Assembly: GCF_010858045.1 (NCBI RefSeq)
Contig: NZ_JAAGVC010000004.1
Coordinates: 186,001-250,000 of the forward strand
Direction of reading: 5' to 3'
DNA length: 64,000 nucleotides
Origin: Nocardia cyriacigeorgica
GTDB lineage: Bacteria; Actinomycetota; Actinomycetes; Mycobacteriales; Mycobacteriaceae
In this document: positions 45,951 through 59,528 of the stretch, piece after piece
How positions within the stretch are numbered: the stretch's first letter is position 1
Layout of the letters: every line of letters starts with the position of its first letter
Position numbers and translations under genes: made by a program
Notes under the pieces: generated by a model
What the model was told of the DNA's origin: nothing
What the model saw: the letters and a program-made list of their open reading frames with translations, nothing else
The model's database searches: none

Positions 45951-46824
45951 AGTTCTGTTCGGGCACGATATCGGCGTTGAAGAACGCGAAGGCGAGGATC
46001 AACCCGATCGCCATCGCCACACCCGCGGCGACGGCGGCCCATTTGCCGAGCGGTTCGCCCTTGTTGTGGCCGATGATGCCGAGGATGATGCCGGCGGGCC
46101 CGAACAGGATCGGGCAGAACAGCAGGCAGATGCCCGCGCAGACGAACCCGATGATGGAGAACACCTGCGTCCCCGAGCGCTGCGGCTGGGCATCGTAGGG
46201 CTGGAAGGATTGCTGCGGATAGGACGGGAACCCGCCGCCCGCCTCACCGCCGGGACTGCCGGAGGCGGGCGGATAGGCTTCGGGATACCCGGATGTCCCG
46301 CCGGGGCCTGCGCCCCACTGCCCGCCCCCGTGCTGCCCCTGCGGGTACGGCTCACCATAAGGCTGCCCTGCGCCGGTGCCCCACGCCTGATCGCCCGACG
46401 GCGGTTGTCCGGGCGGCGGCTGTTGCGAGGATGTCGAACCCACTCCGCCCGGCTGCGCACTCCACGCCTGCCCCGGTCCGCTCTCCTGCGGCTGCTCCCG
46501 CCACGCCTGCTCGGGCACCTCACCACCGGGAGGAGTGCCGTGCCCGCCGGACGGCTTGTCCAGCCTCGGCGGCTCGGCCCCCGCGCCCTGGCCCGGCGCC
46601 GAACCGGTCACCTCCTCGCCGGGGCGCGCTTCGCCGCTCGTGGGCTTCCGCAACGTGGGCGGCTCGGTCCCCGCGCCCTCGCCCGGCGCCGAACCGGTCA
46701 CCTCTCCCGACTCGCTCGACGGCTCCGGAGTGTCCGGTTCCCGCTCCGGTGGCGTCGCGCGCGGCTCCCCGTCCTGCGGCCGGTCCCCGCTGCCTGGGTC
46801 CTGCGGATGCTGCGGCGTGGTCAT
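45949..46824 (-). CDS. Pro/Gly-rich membrane protein with DUF4190-type C-terminus
   Basis: The 291-aa protein has a long low-complexity N-terminal region (about 1-215, rich in Pro, Gly, Gln, Ser), then two membrane segments with a short hydrophilic loop (FSIIGFVCAGICLLFCPILF, then GPAGIILGIIGHNKGEP, then a helix from about 260). The segment EVTGSAPGEGAGTEPP recurs in nearly the same form (EVTGSAPGQGAGAEPP) 30 residues later. Such proteins are common in Nocardia and of unknown function. ATG 46824 is convergent with egtD. Confidence 0.75.
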   Translation of the reverse strand: MTTPQHPQDPGSGDRPQDGEPRATPPEREPDTPEPSSESGEVTGSAPGEGAGTEPPTLRKPTSGEARPGEEVTGSAPGQGAGAEPPRLDKPSGGHGTPPGGEVPEQAWREQPQESGPGQAWSAQPGGVGSTSSQQPPPGQPPSGDQAWGTGAGQPYGEPYPQGQHGGGQWGAGPGGTSGYPEAYPPASGSPGGEAGGGFPSYPQQSFQPYDAQPQRSGTQVFSIIGFVCAGICLLFCPILFGPAGIILGIIGHNKGEPLGKWAAVAAGVAMAIGLILAFAFFNADIVPEQN

Positions 46825-46877
46825 AGCGCTCTCCTCATTCGTCCGATCGGGTTCGGCTGTGGAGCAGGTCGAGCGGT

Positions 46878-47138
46878 CTACTGGTCGGGTTCTTCCACGA
46901 TCTCCATGGCGGCGAGTTCGGCGGGCCGGTCGTCATCGTCGGCGAGTTCGGCGGCGCGGCGGCGCGGGGTCCACTCCTGGTCGAGTTCTTCGTCGATGCC
47001 GAGGCGGCCGTCGTCGTCGCCGGGGCGATTGCGGATCCGCAGGTCAGCGGGCGGATCTTCGACGGCGTCCTGGTAGGCGCGGATCTCGTCGGCCTGTTCG
47101 TCGTCGCCCATGTCCTCGTCCAGCGGGTCACGGTCCAT
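46878..47138 (-). CDS. small acidic hypothetical protein (86 aa)
   Basis: The frame from ATG 47138 gives a soluble Asp/Glu-rich protein (MDRDPLDEDMGDDEQADE; LGIDEELDQEWTPRRRAAE). It resembles small actinobacterial acidic proteins with DUF5709-like composition. It lies just downstream of the prs terminator and 53 bp before the membrane-protein gene. No strong ribosome-binding site is visible, so the start is uncertain. Confidence 0.55.
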   Translation of the reverse strand: MDRDPLDEDMGDDEQADEIRAYQDAVEDPPADLRIRNRPGDDDGRLGIDEELDQEWTPRRRAAELADDDDRPAELAAMEIVEEPDQ

Positions 47139-47184
47139 GTTCGCCAGTATGCGCCGATCGGCGCACCGATCGCGGGAACCCGAA

Positions 47185-47226
47185 CACAAAAAATAACGGG
47201 CCCGGACCACATTGGTCCGAGCCCGT
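47185..47226 (-). terminator. rho-independent terminator of the glmU-prs operon
   Basis: On the minus strand a GC-rich hairpin, ACGGGC(T)CGGACCA / TGGTCCG(G)GCCCGT with a 3-nt loop and one internal mismatch (47226-47196), is followed directly by TATTTTTTGTG. It is about 90 bp past the prs stop, and the T-run is rare in this GC-rich region. Confidence 0.88.
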
Positions 47227-47265
47227 CGCAAACTGAGCGGGTCAGGCGGTGTTCGATGTGCCTGC

Positions 47266-47307
47266 CCCGGAGGCCCTGCGTGGTGACGCTTCGCTACCGC
47301 CTCCGGG
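47266..47307 (-). other. second hairpin in the prs 3' region
   Basis: CCCGGAGGC (47266-47274) and GCCTCCGGG (47299-47307) form a 9-bp stem with a 24-nt loop between the prs stop and the terminator. It may stabilise the 3' end of the mRNA; no T-run follows. Confidence 0.5.
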
Positions 47308-47318
47308 CCTTGACCGGA

Positions 47319-48299
47319 TCAGGCGTTGCCGTTGAACAGCCCGGTCACCGAGCCGTTCTCGAACACCTCGCGGATGGTGCGGGCCAGCAGCGGCGCGATC
47401 GACAGCACGGTCAGCTGCGGGAACTTCTTGTCCTCGGTGATCGGCAGGGTGTTGGTCACCACGACCTCCTTGGCGCCGCAGGCGGCAAGCCGCTCGGCGG
47501 CCGGCGAGCTCAGCACGCCGTGGGTCGCGGCGATGACGACGTCACCGGCGCCGGCTTCCTTCAGCACGCTGACCGCGCCGGCGATGGTGCCACCGGTGTC
47601 GATCATGTCGTCGATCAGGATGCAGGTGCGGCCCTCGACCTCACCGACCACGCGGTTGGACTTGACCTGGTTGGGCACCAGCGGGTCGCGGGTCTTGTGG
47701 ATGAACGCCAGCGGCGAGCCACCGAGGGAGTCGGCCCACTTCTCGGCGACGCGCACGCGGCCGGAGTCCGGCGAGACCACGGTGATGTGCTCGAGGCTGT
47801 AGTTGGACCGCACGTACTCGGCCAGCTGCAGCTGCGCGTGCATGTGGTCGACCGGGCCGTCGAAGAAGCCCTGGATCTGATCGGTGTGCAGGTCGACGGT
47901 GATGATGCGGTCCGCGCCCGCGGTCTTGAGCAGGTCGGCGACCAGGCGCGCCGAGATGGGCTCACGGCCGCGGTGCTTCTTGTCCTGGCGCGCGTACGGA
48001 TAGAACGGCAGGATCGCGGTGATCCGCTTGGCCGAACCACGCTTGAGCGCGTCGATCATGATGAGCTGTTCCATCAGCCATTCGTTGAGCGGCGCGGGGA
48101 AGCTCTGCAGCACGAAGGCGTCCGAACCACGGACCGACTCCTCGAAGCGTACGAAGATCTCGCCGTTGGCGAAGTCGCGCGCGGTCTGGGGCGTGACGTG
48201 GACGTCGAGTTCCTTGGCGACCTGCTCGGCCAGCTCAGGATGCGAACGTCCGGCGAATAGCATCAGGTTCTTCTGATTATCGATCCATGACGCGGTCAC
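47319..48299 (-). CDS. prs: ribose-phosphate pyrophosphokinase (PRPP synthetase)
   Basis: Prs makes PRPP for nucleotide, histidine and decaprenyl-phosphoryl-arabinose synthesis. The 326-aa class I enzyme has [33 protein letters not shown], and the PRPP loop [13 protein letters not shown]. Its start overlaps the glmU stop, so the two are coupled. Rv1017c is the counterpart; lpqT between prs and rplY is absent here. Confidence 0.97.
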   Translation of the reverse strand: MTASWIDNQKNLMLFAGRSHPELAEQVAKELDVHVTPQTARDFANGEIFVRFEESVRGSDAFVLQSFPAPLNEWLMEQLIMIDALKRGSAKRITAILPFYPYARQDKKHRGREPISARLVADLLKTAGADRIITVDLHTDQIQGFFDGPVDHMHAQLQLAEYVRSNYSLEHITVVSPDSGRVRVAEKWADSLGGSPLAFIHKTRDPLVPNQVKSNRVVGEVEGRTCILIDDMIDTGGTIAGAVSVLKEAGAGDVVIAATHGVLSSPAAERLAACGAKEVVVTNTLPITEDKKFPQLTVLSIAPLLARTIREVFENGSVTGLFNGNA

Positions 48300-49786
48300 T
48301 GCTGTTTGCCATCCTTTAGCTCGATTGCCTGACTCGACATCTCGTTTGCCGCGATGGCTTCTGCCGCCGCGCGCGCCGCAGCGGTTCCGGGACGATACCG
48401 CTGCACCCAGTTCTCAATATTGCGCTGTGGTCCACCCGACACGGCGAGCGCCCCCGGCGGAACGTTTCTGCGCAGTACAGTACCCGCCGCCGAATAGGCG
48501 CCGTCACCCACGGTGATGGGCGCGACGAACATCGTGTCGCTGCCCGTGCGCACATGCGAACCGACGGTGGTGTGGTGTTTGTTCACCCCGTCGTAGTTCA
48601 CGAAAACGCTGGACGCGCCGATGTTGCTGTGCTCGCCGATGGTGGCGTCGCCGACGTAGGTCAGATGCGGCACCTTGGAGTGCGCGCCGACGGTGGCGTT
48701 CTTGGTTTCGACGAACGCTCCGAGTTTGCCGGACTCGCCGAGGACGGTACCGGGGCGCAGGAAACTGAACGGCCCGACGGTCGCGGCGGGCCCGATCACC
48801 GCGCCCTCGCCGTGCGTGCGCACCACCTTCGCGCCCTCGCCGACGATCACATCGGTGAGTGTGGAGTCCGGCCCGACCTCGGCGTCCTCGCCGATGACGG
48901 TGTTGCCGAGCAGCTGCACACCCGGCCGCAAGGTCACATCGCGGCCGATCCGCACCCCGGCGTCCACCCAGGTGGTGGCCGGATCGATGACGGTCACGCC
49001 GGCGCGCATATGCCGTTCCAGGATGTAGCGGTTGAGCGTGCGGGCGGCCGCGGCCAGCTGCACCCGGTCGTTGACGCCGGTGACCTTGGCCGAATCGACC
49101 AGCCGCGCACCCTGCACGGGATGGCCCGCCTCGTGCGCCAGCCGCAGCACATCGGTCAGGTAGAGCTCGTGCTGGGCGTTCGCGGTGGACAGCCGCCCGA
49201 GCATGGTGCGCAGCACCGTCGCGTCGAAGGCGTACACACCGGAGTTGACCTCGGTGATCTGGGCCTGCTCCGGGGTGGCATCGGCATGTTCGACGATCTC
49301 GGTGACCTGGCCGTCGGCGTCGCGCACGATCCGGCCGTAGCCGTTCGGGTCGTCCGGGACGAAGGTCAGCACCGTCACCGCTGGACGTTCGGCGTAGCTG
49401 CGGTGCTCGTCGAGCAGGGCGGCCAGGGTGTGCCCGTCCAGCAGCGGCACATCGGCGGAGGTGACGAGCACGTCACCGGTGAAGTCGGCGGGCAGCGCGG
49501 TCAGCCCGCACTGCACGGCGTGGCCGGTGCCGAGCTGCTGCTCCTGCACCGCCGGAATGATCTCGCGGGCCTGTTCGGCGGCCACCGCCGCGGCCGCGGC
49601 GCCGACCTGCTCCCGGTCGTGCCCGACCACCGTGATCAGATACGCGGGGTCGATCTCGTTCGCCGCATGCAGCGCGTGCGCGAGCATGCTGCGGCCGGCC
49701 AGCGAATGCAAAACTTTGGGGGTCTTCGACCGCATTCGTGTCCCGGCACCGGCTGCGAGAACGACGACGGCGGTCTGCTGTGGCAT
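48296..49786 (-). CDS. glmU: bifunctional N-acetylglucosamine-1-phosphate uridyltransferase / glucosamine-1-phosphate acetyltransferase
   Basis: GlmU makes UDP-GlcNAc for peptidoglycan and cell-wall linker. The 496-aa product has the uridyltransferase motif [18 protein letters not shown] near the N-terminus, and from about residue 255 a left-handed beta-helix of hexapeptide repeats with the acetyltransferase His in the FLRPGTVLG / YVGDATIGE region. ATG 49786 is the family start; an in-frame extension to 49846 lacks support. The gene overlaps prs by 4 bp. Confidence 0.97.
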   Translation of the reverse strand: MPQQTAVVVLAAGAGTRMRSKTPKVLHSLAGRSMLAHALHAANEIDPAYLITVVGHDREQVGAAAAAVAAEQAREIIPAVQEQQLGTGHAVQCGLTALPADFTGDVLVTSADVPLLDGHTLAALLDEHRSYAERPAVTVLTFVPDDPNGYGRIVRDADGQVTEIVEHADATPEQAQITEVNSGVYAFDATVLRTMLGRLSTANAQHELYLTDVLRLAHEAGHPVQGARLVDSAKVTGVNDRVQLAAAARTLNRYILERHMRAGVTVIDPATTWVDAGVRIGRDVTLRPGVQLLGNTVIGEDAEVGPDSTLTDVIVGEGAKVVRTHGEGAVIGPAATVGPFSFLRPGTVLGESGKLGAFVETKNATVGAHSKVPHLTYVGDATIGEHSNIGASSVFVNYDGVNKHHTTVGSHVRTGSDTMFVAPITVGDGAYSAAGTVLRRNVPPGALAVSGGPQRNIENWVQRYRPGTAAARAAAEAIAANEMSSQAIELKDGKQQ

Positions 49787-49955
49787 GAATCTCCCTCGGC
49801 TGCCTGTCATCGTGCTGGTCAAACCTTCGGCCCACGCAGTGCTCACACTGCCCGTGAGCCGGCACCGTGTCCGTGGCAGGCCACCGTGCCAACGGCCGGC
49901 ACCGCACCCGTGCGCTGGACACCGTACCCGCGAGCTGATCCGCTGTGCTCGCGTG

Positions 49956-50026
49956 CTCCGCCGCCAGGACTCGAACCTGAACTATCTGAACCAAAATCAG
50001 AGGTGCTGCCATTACACTACGGCGGA
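49956..50026 (-). tRNA. tRNA-Gln (anticodon TTG)
   Basis: On the minus strand the sequence folds as a cloverleaf: acceptor TCCGCCG / CGGCGGA, anticodon arm TCTGA-loop-TCAGA with loop TTTTGGT (anticodon TTG), and a T-arm with GTTCGAGTC. U1-A72 and a G discriminator are typical for bacterial tRNA-Gln. No CCA is encoded. It lies upstream of glmU, on the same strand. Confidence 0.95.
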
Positions 50027-50205
50027 TTGTCGCATCGACGGGACACATACGCGCCCGCCAGTGCGCCTCGGCACGGCAACGATACTCGCATGCCGACCTC
50101 GGATCCGTCGAACCGTGGGCGTGATTCGCGCGCCCGGCTGCGCCCGCGCGCGAGCTGTCTGGAACAGTTGTCCCATACCAATCGCCGGCGTAGGTAGGGA
50201 GGCCA

Positions 50206-50916
50206 ATGCACGAGACACCCACGACCGGCGAGAATCCGCGCGTCAGCGCATCCGGCGACAAAACGCGCCGGGGCGGCCAGTCGCCCCGCCCCCGGATGAC
50301 GGGCACGCAGCGGCGTCAGCAGCTGATCGAGATCGGTCGCGCGTTGTTCGCCGAACGCGGCTACGACGCCACCTCCATCGAGGAGATCGCCCAGCGCGCG
50401 CAGGTGTCCAAGCCGGTGGTCTACGAACACTTCGGTGGCAAAGAGGGTCTCTACGCCGTTGTGGTGGACCGTGAGATGTCCATGCTGCTGGACATGATCA
50501 CCTCTTCGCTGACCCAGAATCGGTCCAGGGTCCGGCTCGAACAGGTGGCGCTGGCGCTGCTCACCTACATCGAGCAGCGCACCGACGGCTTCCGCATCCT
50601 GGTCCGCGATCAGCTGCCGCAAACCGGCGACGGGCGCTATTCGAGCCTGCTCAACGAGGCCGTGAACCAGGTCGCGCACATCCTCGCCGGCGACTTCGAG
50701 CGCCGCGATCTGGACACCAGCTTGGCCACCCTGTACGCGCAGGCGCTCGTCGGCATGGTGTCCACCGCGGCGACCTGGTGGCTCGATGAACGCACCCCCT
50801 CGAAGGAGGTCGTCGCGGCGCATCTGGTCAACCTGTGCTGGAACGGTCTGCGCCACCTAGAGGCCGATCCGCAACTCAGTTCGGAGTGGCCGGCCGGGAC
50901 CGAGAACCGGCCGTGA
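50206..50916 (+). CDS. TetR/AcrR family regulator
   Basis: The 236-aa regulator has a 30-residue basic, disordered N-terminal tail, then the TetR helix-turn-helix (FAERGYDATSIEEIAQRAQVSKPVVYEHFGGKEGLY). The C-terminal ligand domain has no identifiable ligand. AGGGAGG lies just before ATG 50206. It corresponds in position to Rv1019, upstream of mfd (Rv1020). Confidence 0.93.
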   Translation: MHETPTTGENPRVSASGDKTRRGGQSPRPRMTGTQRRQQLIEIGRALFAERGYDATSIEEIAQRAQVSKPVVYEHFGGKEGLYAVVVDREMSMLLDMITSSLTQNRSRVRLEQVALALLTYIEQRTDGFRILVRDQLPQTGDGRYSSLLNEAVNQVAHILAGDFERRDLDTSLATLYAQALVGMVSTAATWWLDERTPSKEVVAAHLVNLCWNGLRHLEADPQLSSEWPAGTENRP

Positions 50917-51092
50917 TAGTTAACCGGTGAATTGCGAACGAGCTTGCACCACATACTCGAATCGTCTGCCGAGCGGCGCGCTGGTGGTACGGTTCACCCA
51001 TCCTTTGGGTGCTGTTCGGGCGGTATGTCGGTCAAATTCGGGATGTCGGTCTACTTCAGGATGGCTGGTTTTTGGGATGACAGGCGGATCTG

Positions 51093-51742
51093 ATGGCTAG
51101 GCAAGCGCGCGCGGGGAGATCACCCGCGACTCCGTCCTGGCGGGCGCGGCCGATGTCTTTCTGCGCTTGGGCTATGCGAACGCGAGCCTGAGCGAGATCA
51201 TCGCGCAGTCCAACGTGACCAAGGGCGCCTTGTACTTTCACTTCGGTTCGAAGGAAGAGCTGGCCCGCGCGGTCGTCGACCAGGGCAACGAGCGCCTGGT
51301 GAGTTCCTGCCAGGGCTTCTTCGATCCCCGGGTGCCCGCGCTGGAGGCCTGCATCGGCATCACCTACGTGGTGGCCGATCTGTCGATGAACGACCCCATG
51401 GTCGGTGCGATGCTCAAGCTCACCCACCAGATCGGCGACTACCGCGGCGCCGCGGGTGACAACATCGCCAAATCCTGGGGTGATACCTACCGCCTGCTGG
51501 CCGAGCGCGCCATCGCCCAGGGCGATCTGCTGCCCGACCTCGACCCGGAAACCATCGGCCTGCTGTTGCAGGGCGTCACCACCGGCGTGCACATCGTCGC
51601 GGTCGGCACCGAAGCCATCGACCAGATGGCCACCCGCATGGAACGCGCCTGGTACTTCCTGCTGCCGGCGATCGTGCCGCCGGAGAAGATCTCCTACTTC
51701 CGCGAGTTCGCTGCCCGCCGCCTGCGCCGCTACGTGCCGTGA
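51093..51742 (+). pseudogene. ScbR/autoregulator-type TetR gene with N-terminal frameshift
   Basis: The downstream frame encodes a gamma-butyrolactone-receptor-like TetR: LGYANASLSEIIAQSNVTKGALYFHFGSKEELARAV, then a C-terminal domain that ends YFREFAARRLRRYVP. The expected start, ATG 51093 with MARQARA, is in a different frame: the run GGGG at 51113-51116 shifts EITRDSVLAGAADVFLRLG out of line. A TAG lies just upstream in the body frame, so no in-frame ATG or GTG can supply the N-terminus; only TTG 51167 remains, inside the DNA-binding domain. The gene is therefore either broken or carries a base error. Confidence 0.75.
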
Positions 51743-52020
51743 TGGTGCGCGCGGCCGCTCGATCTCGCTTCGCTCGACATCGGGGCTGACCGGCGGTTGT
51801 GCCGGGTTGCGCGGTGAGGTTTCGCGTGACCTAGCGCGCATCGGGGTCATCACGTCACCGGCGCCCGTCTTGTCGACGCCGGAGGGGCGACTTCGAGGAG
51901 CCCCGTTCGCGGCCCGGCCCCCGGAAAACCGAGCCATGAGGGGGCCGCGAACACGCCGCGACGAAGGAGCGGCAGAATGGCAGGGCCGGTCGATTCGCCC
52001 GTTCGCTTCAGGAGTTGAGC

Positions 52021-55631
<3,611 letters not shown>

Positions 55632-55635
<4 letters not shown>

Positions 55636-56369
55636 ACCCGGCACCCGATTCACGTCCGATGCCCGACGCGCTGCGCGTGCAGACCGATACCGCCACCCTC
55701 GCGGCCGGGCTCGCCGAGGCCGTCGAGGTGATGGATCGGCTGTGGCATTTCGGCGGCTGGGAATCCACCCAGACCCACGATTCGCTGCGCCCGTACCTGC
55801 TCGAGGAGACCTACGAGCTGCTCGACGCCATTCAGCACGAGGACGCCGAGACCATCAAGGAGGAACTCGGCGATCTGCTGTTGCAGGTGCTGTTCCATTC
55901 CCGGATCGCGCAGGCGGCGGGGGAGTTCACCGTCGACGATGTGGCGGCCGCGCTGGTCGCCAAGCTGGTCAACCGCAGCCCGCATCTGGTCGCCTCCGAG
56001 CTCCCGCCGGACGCCGGCGTCGAGGAGAAGATCGCCGCGCAGGAAAAGGCCTGGGAGGAACGCAAATCCGCGGAGAAGGCGCGCCGATCGTGTCTTGACG
56101 GCATCGCGATGGCGCAACCGGCGCTGGCCCTGGCCGAGAAGGTCCTGCAGCGCAGTAACCGGGCGGGGCTGCCGGAGGATCTGATTCCGCCCGCGCTGCG
56201 CATGGTCCGCCTGGGCGGACGCGACAGCGCCGAGGAACGGCTGCGCAAGGCCACCCTGGCCTTCGCCGATGCCATCCGAGCCGCCGAGGACGCCGCCGAA
56301 GCCGACCGCGGCACCCGCGCTCCGCTCGATGCCGCCGCCTGGCGCAGGTACTGGCCGGCGAGCCGCTGA
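55632..56369 (+). CDS. mazG: nucleoside triphosphate pyrophosphohydrolase MazG
   Basis: MazG hydrolyses NTPs/dNTPs, including damaged ones such as 5-OH-dCTP in mycobacteria, to monophosphates. The 245-aa product has [13 protein letters not shown] and [13 protein letters not shown] (the EExxE and ExxD metal motifs) in the first half, then a degenerate second half with [13 protein letters not shown] 55632 overlaps the mfd stop by 4 bp (ATGA), so the pair is translationally coupled, as Rv1020-Rv1021. Confidence 0.95.
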
Positions 56370-56592
56370 CAGCTCCTGTCGCGCCCCGAACCGCTTGTCC
56401 GTTCCGGCGGTGTGGTCGGCCGTGACCGCTGTCCGGCCGGATCGGCTCTTCGGTCGGCCACGGCGGTCCGACCGTCGCCACCGCCCGGTGACTGTGAGCT
56501 GCACCGCAGCGACGGCCGAAGCCATCACATCCGCGTGCGCTGTCTCGTCCGAGTCGTGTATCCACCCGCACTGACGCGACTAGGAGGCAGTA

Positions 56593-58788
56593 ATGCCGGC
56601 GGGACTGATCGATCTCATCATGCGGCGCAGACGTGCCGTACTGGTTCTCTTCGCGGTACTGCTCATACTGGCCGGAGCAGGTAGTTCGACCTTGTTCGAC
56701 AAGTTGAAGGGCGGCGGATTCAACGATCCGGGCGCCGAGTCCGGTGCGGCGGCCGAGGTGCTGCGCGACCAGTTCGGGCAGGGCCAGCCGAACCTGGTGC
56801 TGCTGGTCGACGGCGGCTCGGTCGACGATCCCGGCACGACCGCGGCGGCGACCGCGCTGGTGCAGCGGCTGACCGGCGAAGCCGACGTCACCGGCGTGAC
56901 CTCCTACTGGACCTCGGGCAAGCCGCCCGCGCTGCGCAGCGCCGACGGCTCCACGGGCCTGGTGGTGGCCACCATCCTCGGTGACGACGACGCTGTCGAA
57001 GACCGGATCACCGATCTGGCGCCGCGCTACTCCGGCACCCACGACGGCCTCGACGTCCAGGTCGGCGGGTACGCCATGCTCCAGCACGAGATGGTGGAGC
57101 AGTCGGAGAAGGACGCGGTGACCGGCGAATCCATCGCCTTCCCGATCACCCTGATCGCGCTGGTGCTGGTGTTCGGCAGCGTGATGGCGGCGCTGCTGCC
57201 GTTGGCGGTCGCGATGGTGACGGTGCTGCTCACCATGGGGGCGATGTGGTTGCTGGCCGGGGTGACGGATCTGAACGCGCTGGCCATCAATGTCGTCACC
57301 TTGCTCGGGCTCGGCCTGGCGATCGACTACAGCCTGCTGATCGTGAGCCGCTACCGCGAGGAACTCGAGGCCGGGGTCGACCCGGGGCAGGCCTTGCGCA
57401 ACACCATGAACTCCGCCGGGCGCACCGTCGCGTTCTCGGCGGTCACGGTGGCGGTGGCGCTGTCGGGCCTGGTGTTCTTCCCGCTGCTGGCCGTTCGATC
57501 GGTGGGTTACGCGGGTATCGCGGTGGCGCTGATCGCCGCCCTGAGCTCGCTGACGGTGCTGCCCGCGCTGCTGGCGATGCTGGGCACCCGAGTCGACAAA
57601 TGGCGAATCCGCCGGCGCAACAACGAGTCCAGGCAACTGCACGAAGGCCGCTGGCACCGGCTGGCGATGTTCGTGATGCGCAGGCCTGGAACGGTGGCGA
57701 TCACGGTGACGGTGGTACTGCTGTTCCTCGGCGCACCGTTCCTCGGGCTGAAGCTCGGGTACCCGGACGAACGGTCGATGCCGGAAGCGTCGGCGTCGCG
57801 GCAGGTGGCCGAGACGGTGCGCGCGGAGTTCGATACCAGTGAGCAGAGTGCGTTGAGTGTGGTACTGCCGCAGGGCGGTTCGGGTGTGCCCGAGTACGCG
57901 CAGCAGCTGTCGGCGCTGCCGGATGTGCAGCGGGTCGATACCGTCAGCGGCAGCTATGCCGATGGTGCGCAGATCGCGCCGCCGTCCGCACTGAACGCGC
58001 GATTCGCCGCCGACGGCGGGGTGTACCTGTCGGTGGTGCCCGCCACCGACGATGCCGCCGTGCTCGAGGATCTGGTCGGCACCATCCGCGATGTCGACGC
58101 GCCGTCGGAGGCGCTGGTCGGAGGCGTGTCGGCGGTGAGCGCCGATGCCACCGAGGCCCTGCTGGACCGGCTGCCGATCGCCCTCGGCGTGGTGCTGGCG
58201 ATGATGCTGATCCTGCTGTTCCTGTTGACCGGCAGCGTGTTCCTGCCGGTGGTCGCGGTACTGCTCAGCTGCCTGAGCCTCACCGCGACCTTCGGTGCGC
58301 TGGTCTGGATCTTCCAGGACGGGCATCTGTCGGACCTGCTCGGCTTCACCGTCACCGGGACGCTGGCCTCGACCGTGCCGATCATGCTGTTCGGGGTGGC
58401 GTTCGGCCTGGCCATGGATTACCAGGTGTTCCTGCTGTCGCGGATCCGCGAGGAGTACGAACGCACCGGTGACGGCACCGCGGCGGTCGCAGTCGGTTTG
58501 GAGCGAATCGGCCGGATCGTCACCGCGGCGGCGGTGCTGATCTCGGTGGTGTTCCTCGGCTTCCTGGTCTCCGACATCACCTTCATGAAAGCGTTCGGTA
58601 TCGGGCTGCCGCTGGCTGTGCTGGCCGACGCCACCTTGATTCGTGGGTTCCTGCTGCCGGCCACCATGAAACTCGGTGGACGCTGGACCTGGTGGGCGCC
58701 CGCCCCGCTGCGGAAACTGCACGACCGCTTCGGTATTCGCGAAAGTGCGGGCCCGCGGGAGCGGGAGGGGGATCTGGTCGGCGCCTGA
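56593..58788 (+). CDS. MMPL family transporter
   Basis: The 731-aa RND-superfamily protein has two halves, each with one membrane helix, a large extracytoplasmic domain and five more helices. The proton-relay Asp-Tyr pairs are present: LAIDYSLLIVSRYREE (about 245) and LAMDYQVFLLSRIREEY (about 612). MMPL proteins export lipids or siderophores. The small soluble domains and lack of a long C-tail fit MmpL11/YdfJ-like members. AGGAGG lies before ATG 56593. Confidence 0.93.
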   Translation: MPAGLIDLIMRRRRAVLVLFAVLLILAGAGSSTLFDKLKGGGFNDPGAESGAAAEVLRDQFGQGQPNLVLLVDGGSVDDPGTTAAATALVQRLTGEADVTGVTSYWTSGKPPALRSADGSTGLVVATILGDDDAVEDRITDLAPRYSGTHDGLDVQVGGYAMLQHEMVEQSEKDAVTGESIAFPITLIALVLVFGSVMAALLPLAVAMVTVLLTMGAMWLLAGVTDLNALAINVVTLLGLGLAIDYSLLIVSRYREELEAGVDPGQALRNTMNSAGRTVAFSAVTVAVALSGLVFFPLLAVRSVGYAGIAVALIAALSSLTVLPALLAMLGTRVDKWRIRRRNNESRQLHEGRWHRLAMFVMRRPGTVAITVTVVLLFLGAPFLGLKLGYPDERSMPEASASRQVAETVRAEFDTSEQSALSVVLPQGGSGVPEYAQQLSALPDVQRVDTVSGSYADGAQIAPPSALNARFAADGGVYLSVVPATDDAAVLEDLVGTIRDVDAPSEALVGGVSAVSADATEALLDRLPIALGVVLAMMLILLFLLTGSVFLPVVAVLLSCLSLTATFGALVWIFQDGHLSDLLGFTVTGTLASTVPIMLFGVAFGLAMDYQVFLLSRIREEYERTGDGTAAVAVGLERIGRIVTAAAVLISVVFLGFLVSDITFMKAFGIGLPLAVLADATLIRGFLLPATMKLGGRWTWWAPAPLRKLHDRFGIRESAGPREREGDLVGA

Positions 58789-58825
58789 AACGGTCAGCCG
58801 GAAGGCGGGTACCCTCCAACAGAGC

Positions 58826-58860
58826 ACGGCGGGTGCGTGAAATCCTCACGCACCCGCCGT
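58826..58860. terminator. bidirectional hairpin terminator between MMPL and TerD genes
   Basis: A perfect 15-bp stem ACGGCGGGTGCGTGA / TCACGCACCCGCCGT with a 5-nt loop lies in the 89 bp between convergent stops. The + strand continues CTTCG. Stem length and position make a shared terminator very likely even without a long T-run. Confidence 0.85.
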
Positions 58861-58877
58861 CTTCGATTGCGGACAGC

Positions 58878-59453
58878 TCAGATATTGACGCCGTAGTCCC
58901 GCGCGATCCCCGCGAGCCCGGAGGCGTAACCCTGGCCGATGGCGCGGAACTTCCACTCCCCGTTGTGCCGGTAGAGCTCGCCGAAGACCATCGCCGTCTC
59001 GGTGGAGGCGTCCTCGCTGAGGTCGTAACGCGCCAGTTCCGAGCCGGTGGTCGAATCCACCACCCGGATGTAGGCGTTGCGCACCTGGCCGAAGGACTGC
59101 CTGCGGGTATCGGCCTCGTGGATCGAGACCGGGAAGAAGATATTGGTGATCGTGGGCGGGGTGGCCGCCAGATCGACGTTGATCACCTCGTCGTCGCCGT
59201 CGCCCTCACCGGTGAGGTTGTCGCCGGTGTGCTCGATGGATCCCTCCGGCGAGCGCAGGTTGTTGTAGAAGATGAAATGCTGGTCCGACAGCACTTTCAG
59301 GTCGGGTCCGGTGGCCAGCGCGCTGGCATCGAGGTCGTAATCGGCCCCGGTGCTGGTACGCACGTCCCACCCGAGGCCGACGGCGACTTTGGTCAGATTC
59401 GGGGCCTGCTTGGACAGCGAGACATTGCCGCCTTTGGCCAGTGTGACGCTCAT
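58878..59453 (-). CDS. TerD family protein
   Basis: The 191-aa calcium-binding beta-sandwich protein has the family start MSVTLAKGGNVSLSK, the Ca2+ motif DYDLDASA, and GDGDDE, then NIFFPVSIHEA, and ends WKFRAIGQGYASGLAGIARDYGVNI. TerD proteins are linked to tellurite resistance, phage defence and general stress; single-copy members such as this are common in actinobacteria and are usually not tellurite-specific. AAGGGGA precedes ATG 59453. Confidence 0.95.
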   Translation of the reverse strand: MSVTLAKGGNVSLSKQAPNLTKVAVGLGWDVRTSTGADYDLDASALATGPDLKVLSDQHFIFYNNLRSPEGSIEHTGDNLTGEGDGDDEVINVDLAATPPTITNIFFPVSIHEADTRRQSFGQVRNAYIRVVDSTTGSELARYDLSEDASTETAMVFGELYRHNGEWKFRAIGQGYASGLAGIARDYGVNI

Positions 59454-59528
59454 GTTCCCCTTCCTCGCGGCGCTGACGCTGCGCCCTTGCCCACGATTAT
59501 GTCGAACGGCAGGCGACGCCGCCGTGGT

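Noticed and set aside
45622..47076. 484-residue plus-strand frame from inside egtD
   Set aside because: It is the shadow of egtD and of the minus-strand Pro/Gly-rich gene, with no start signal.
51020..51060. repeat ATGTCGGTC upstream of the ScbR-like gene as an autoregulator operator
   Set aside because: It does not resemble known gamma-butyrolactone receptor sites and may be chance.
55969..58827. 952-residue antisense reading frame opposite the MMPL and mazG genes
   Set aside because: It is very rich in Arg, His and Gln, has no motif or ribosome-binding site, and covers two clear plus-strand genes.
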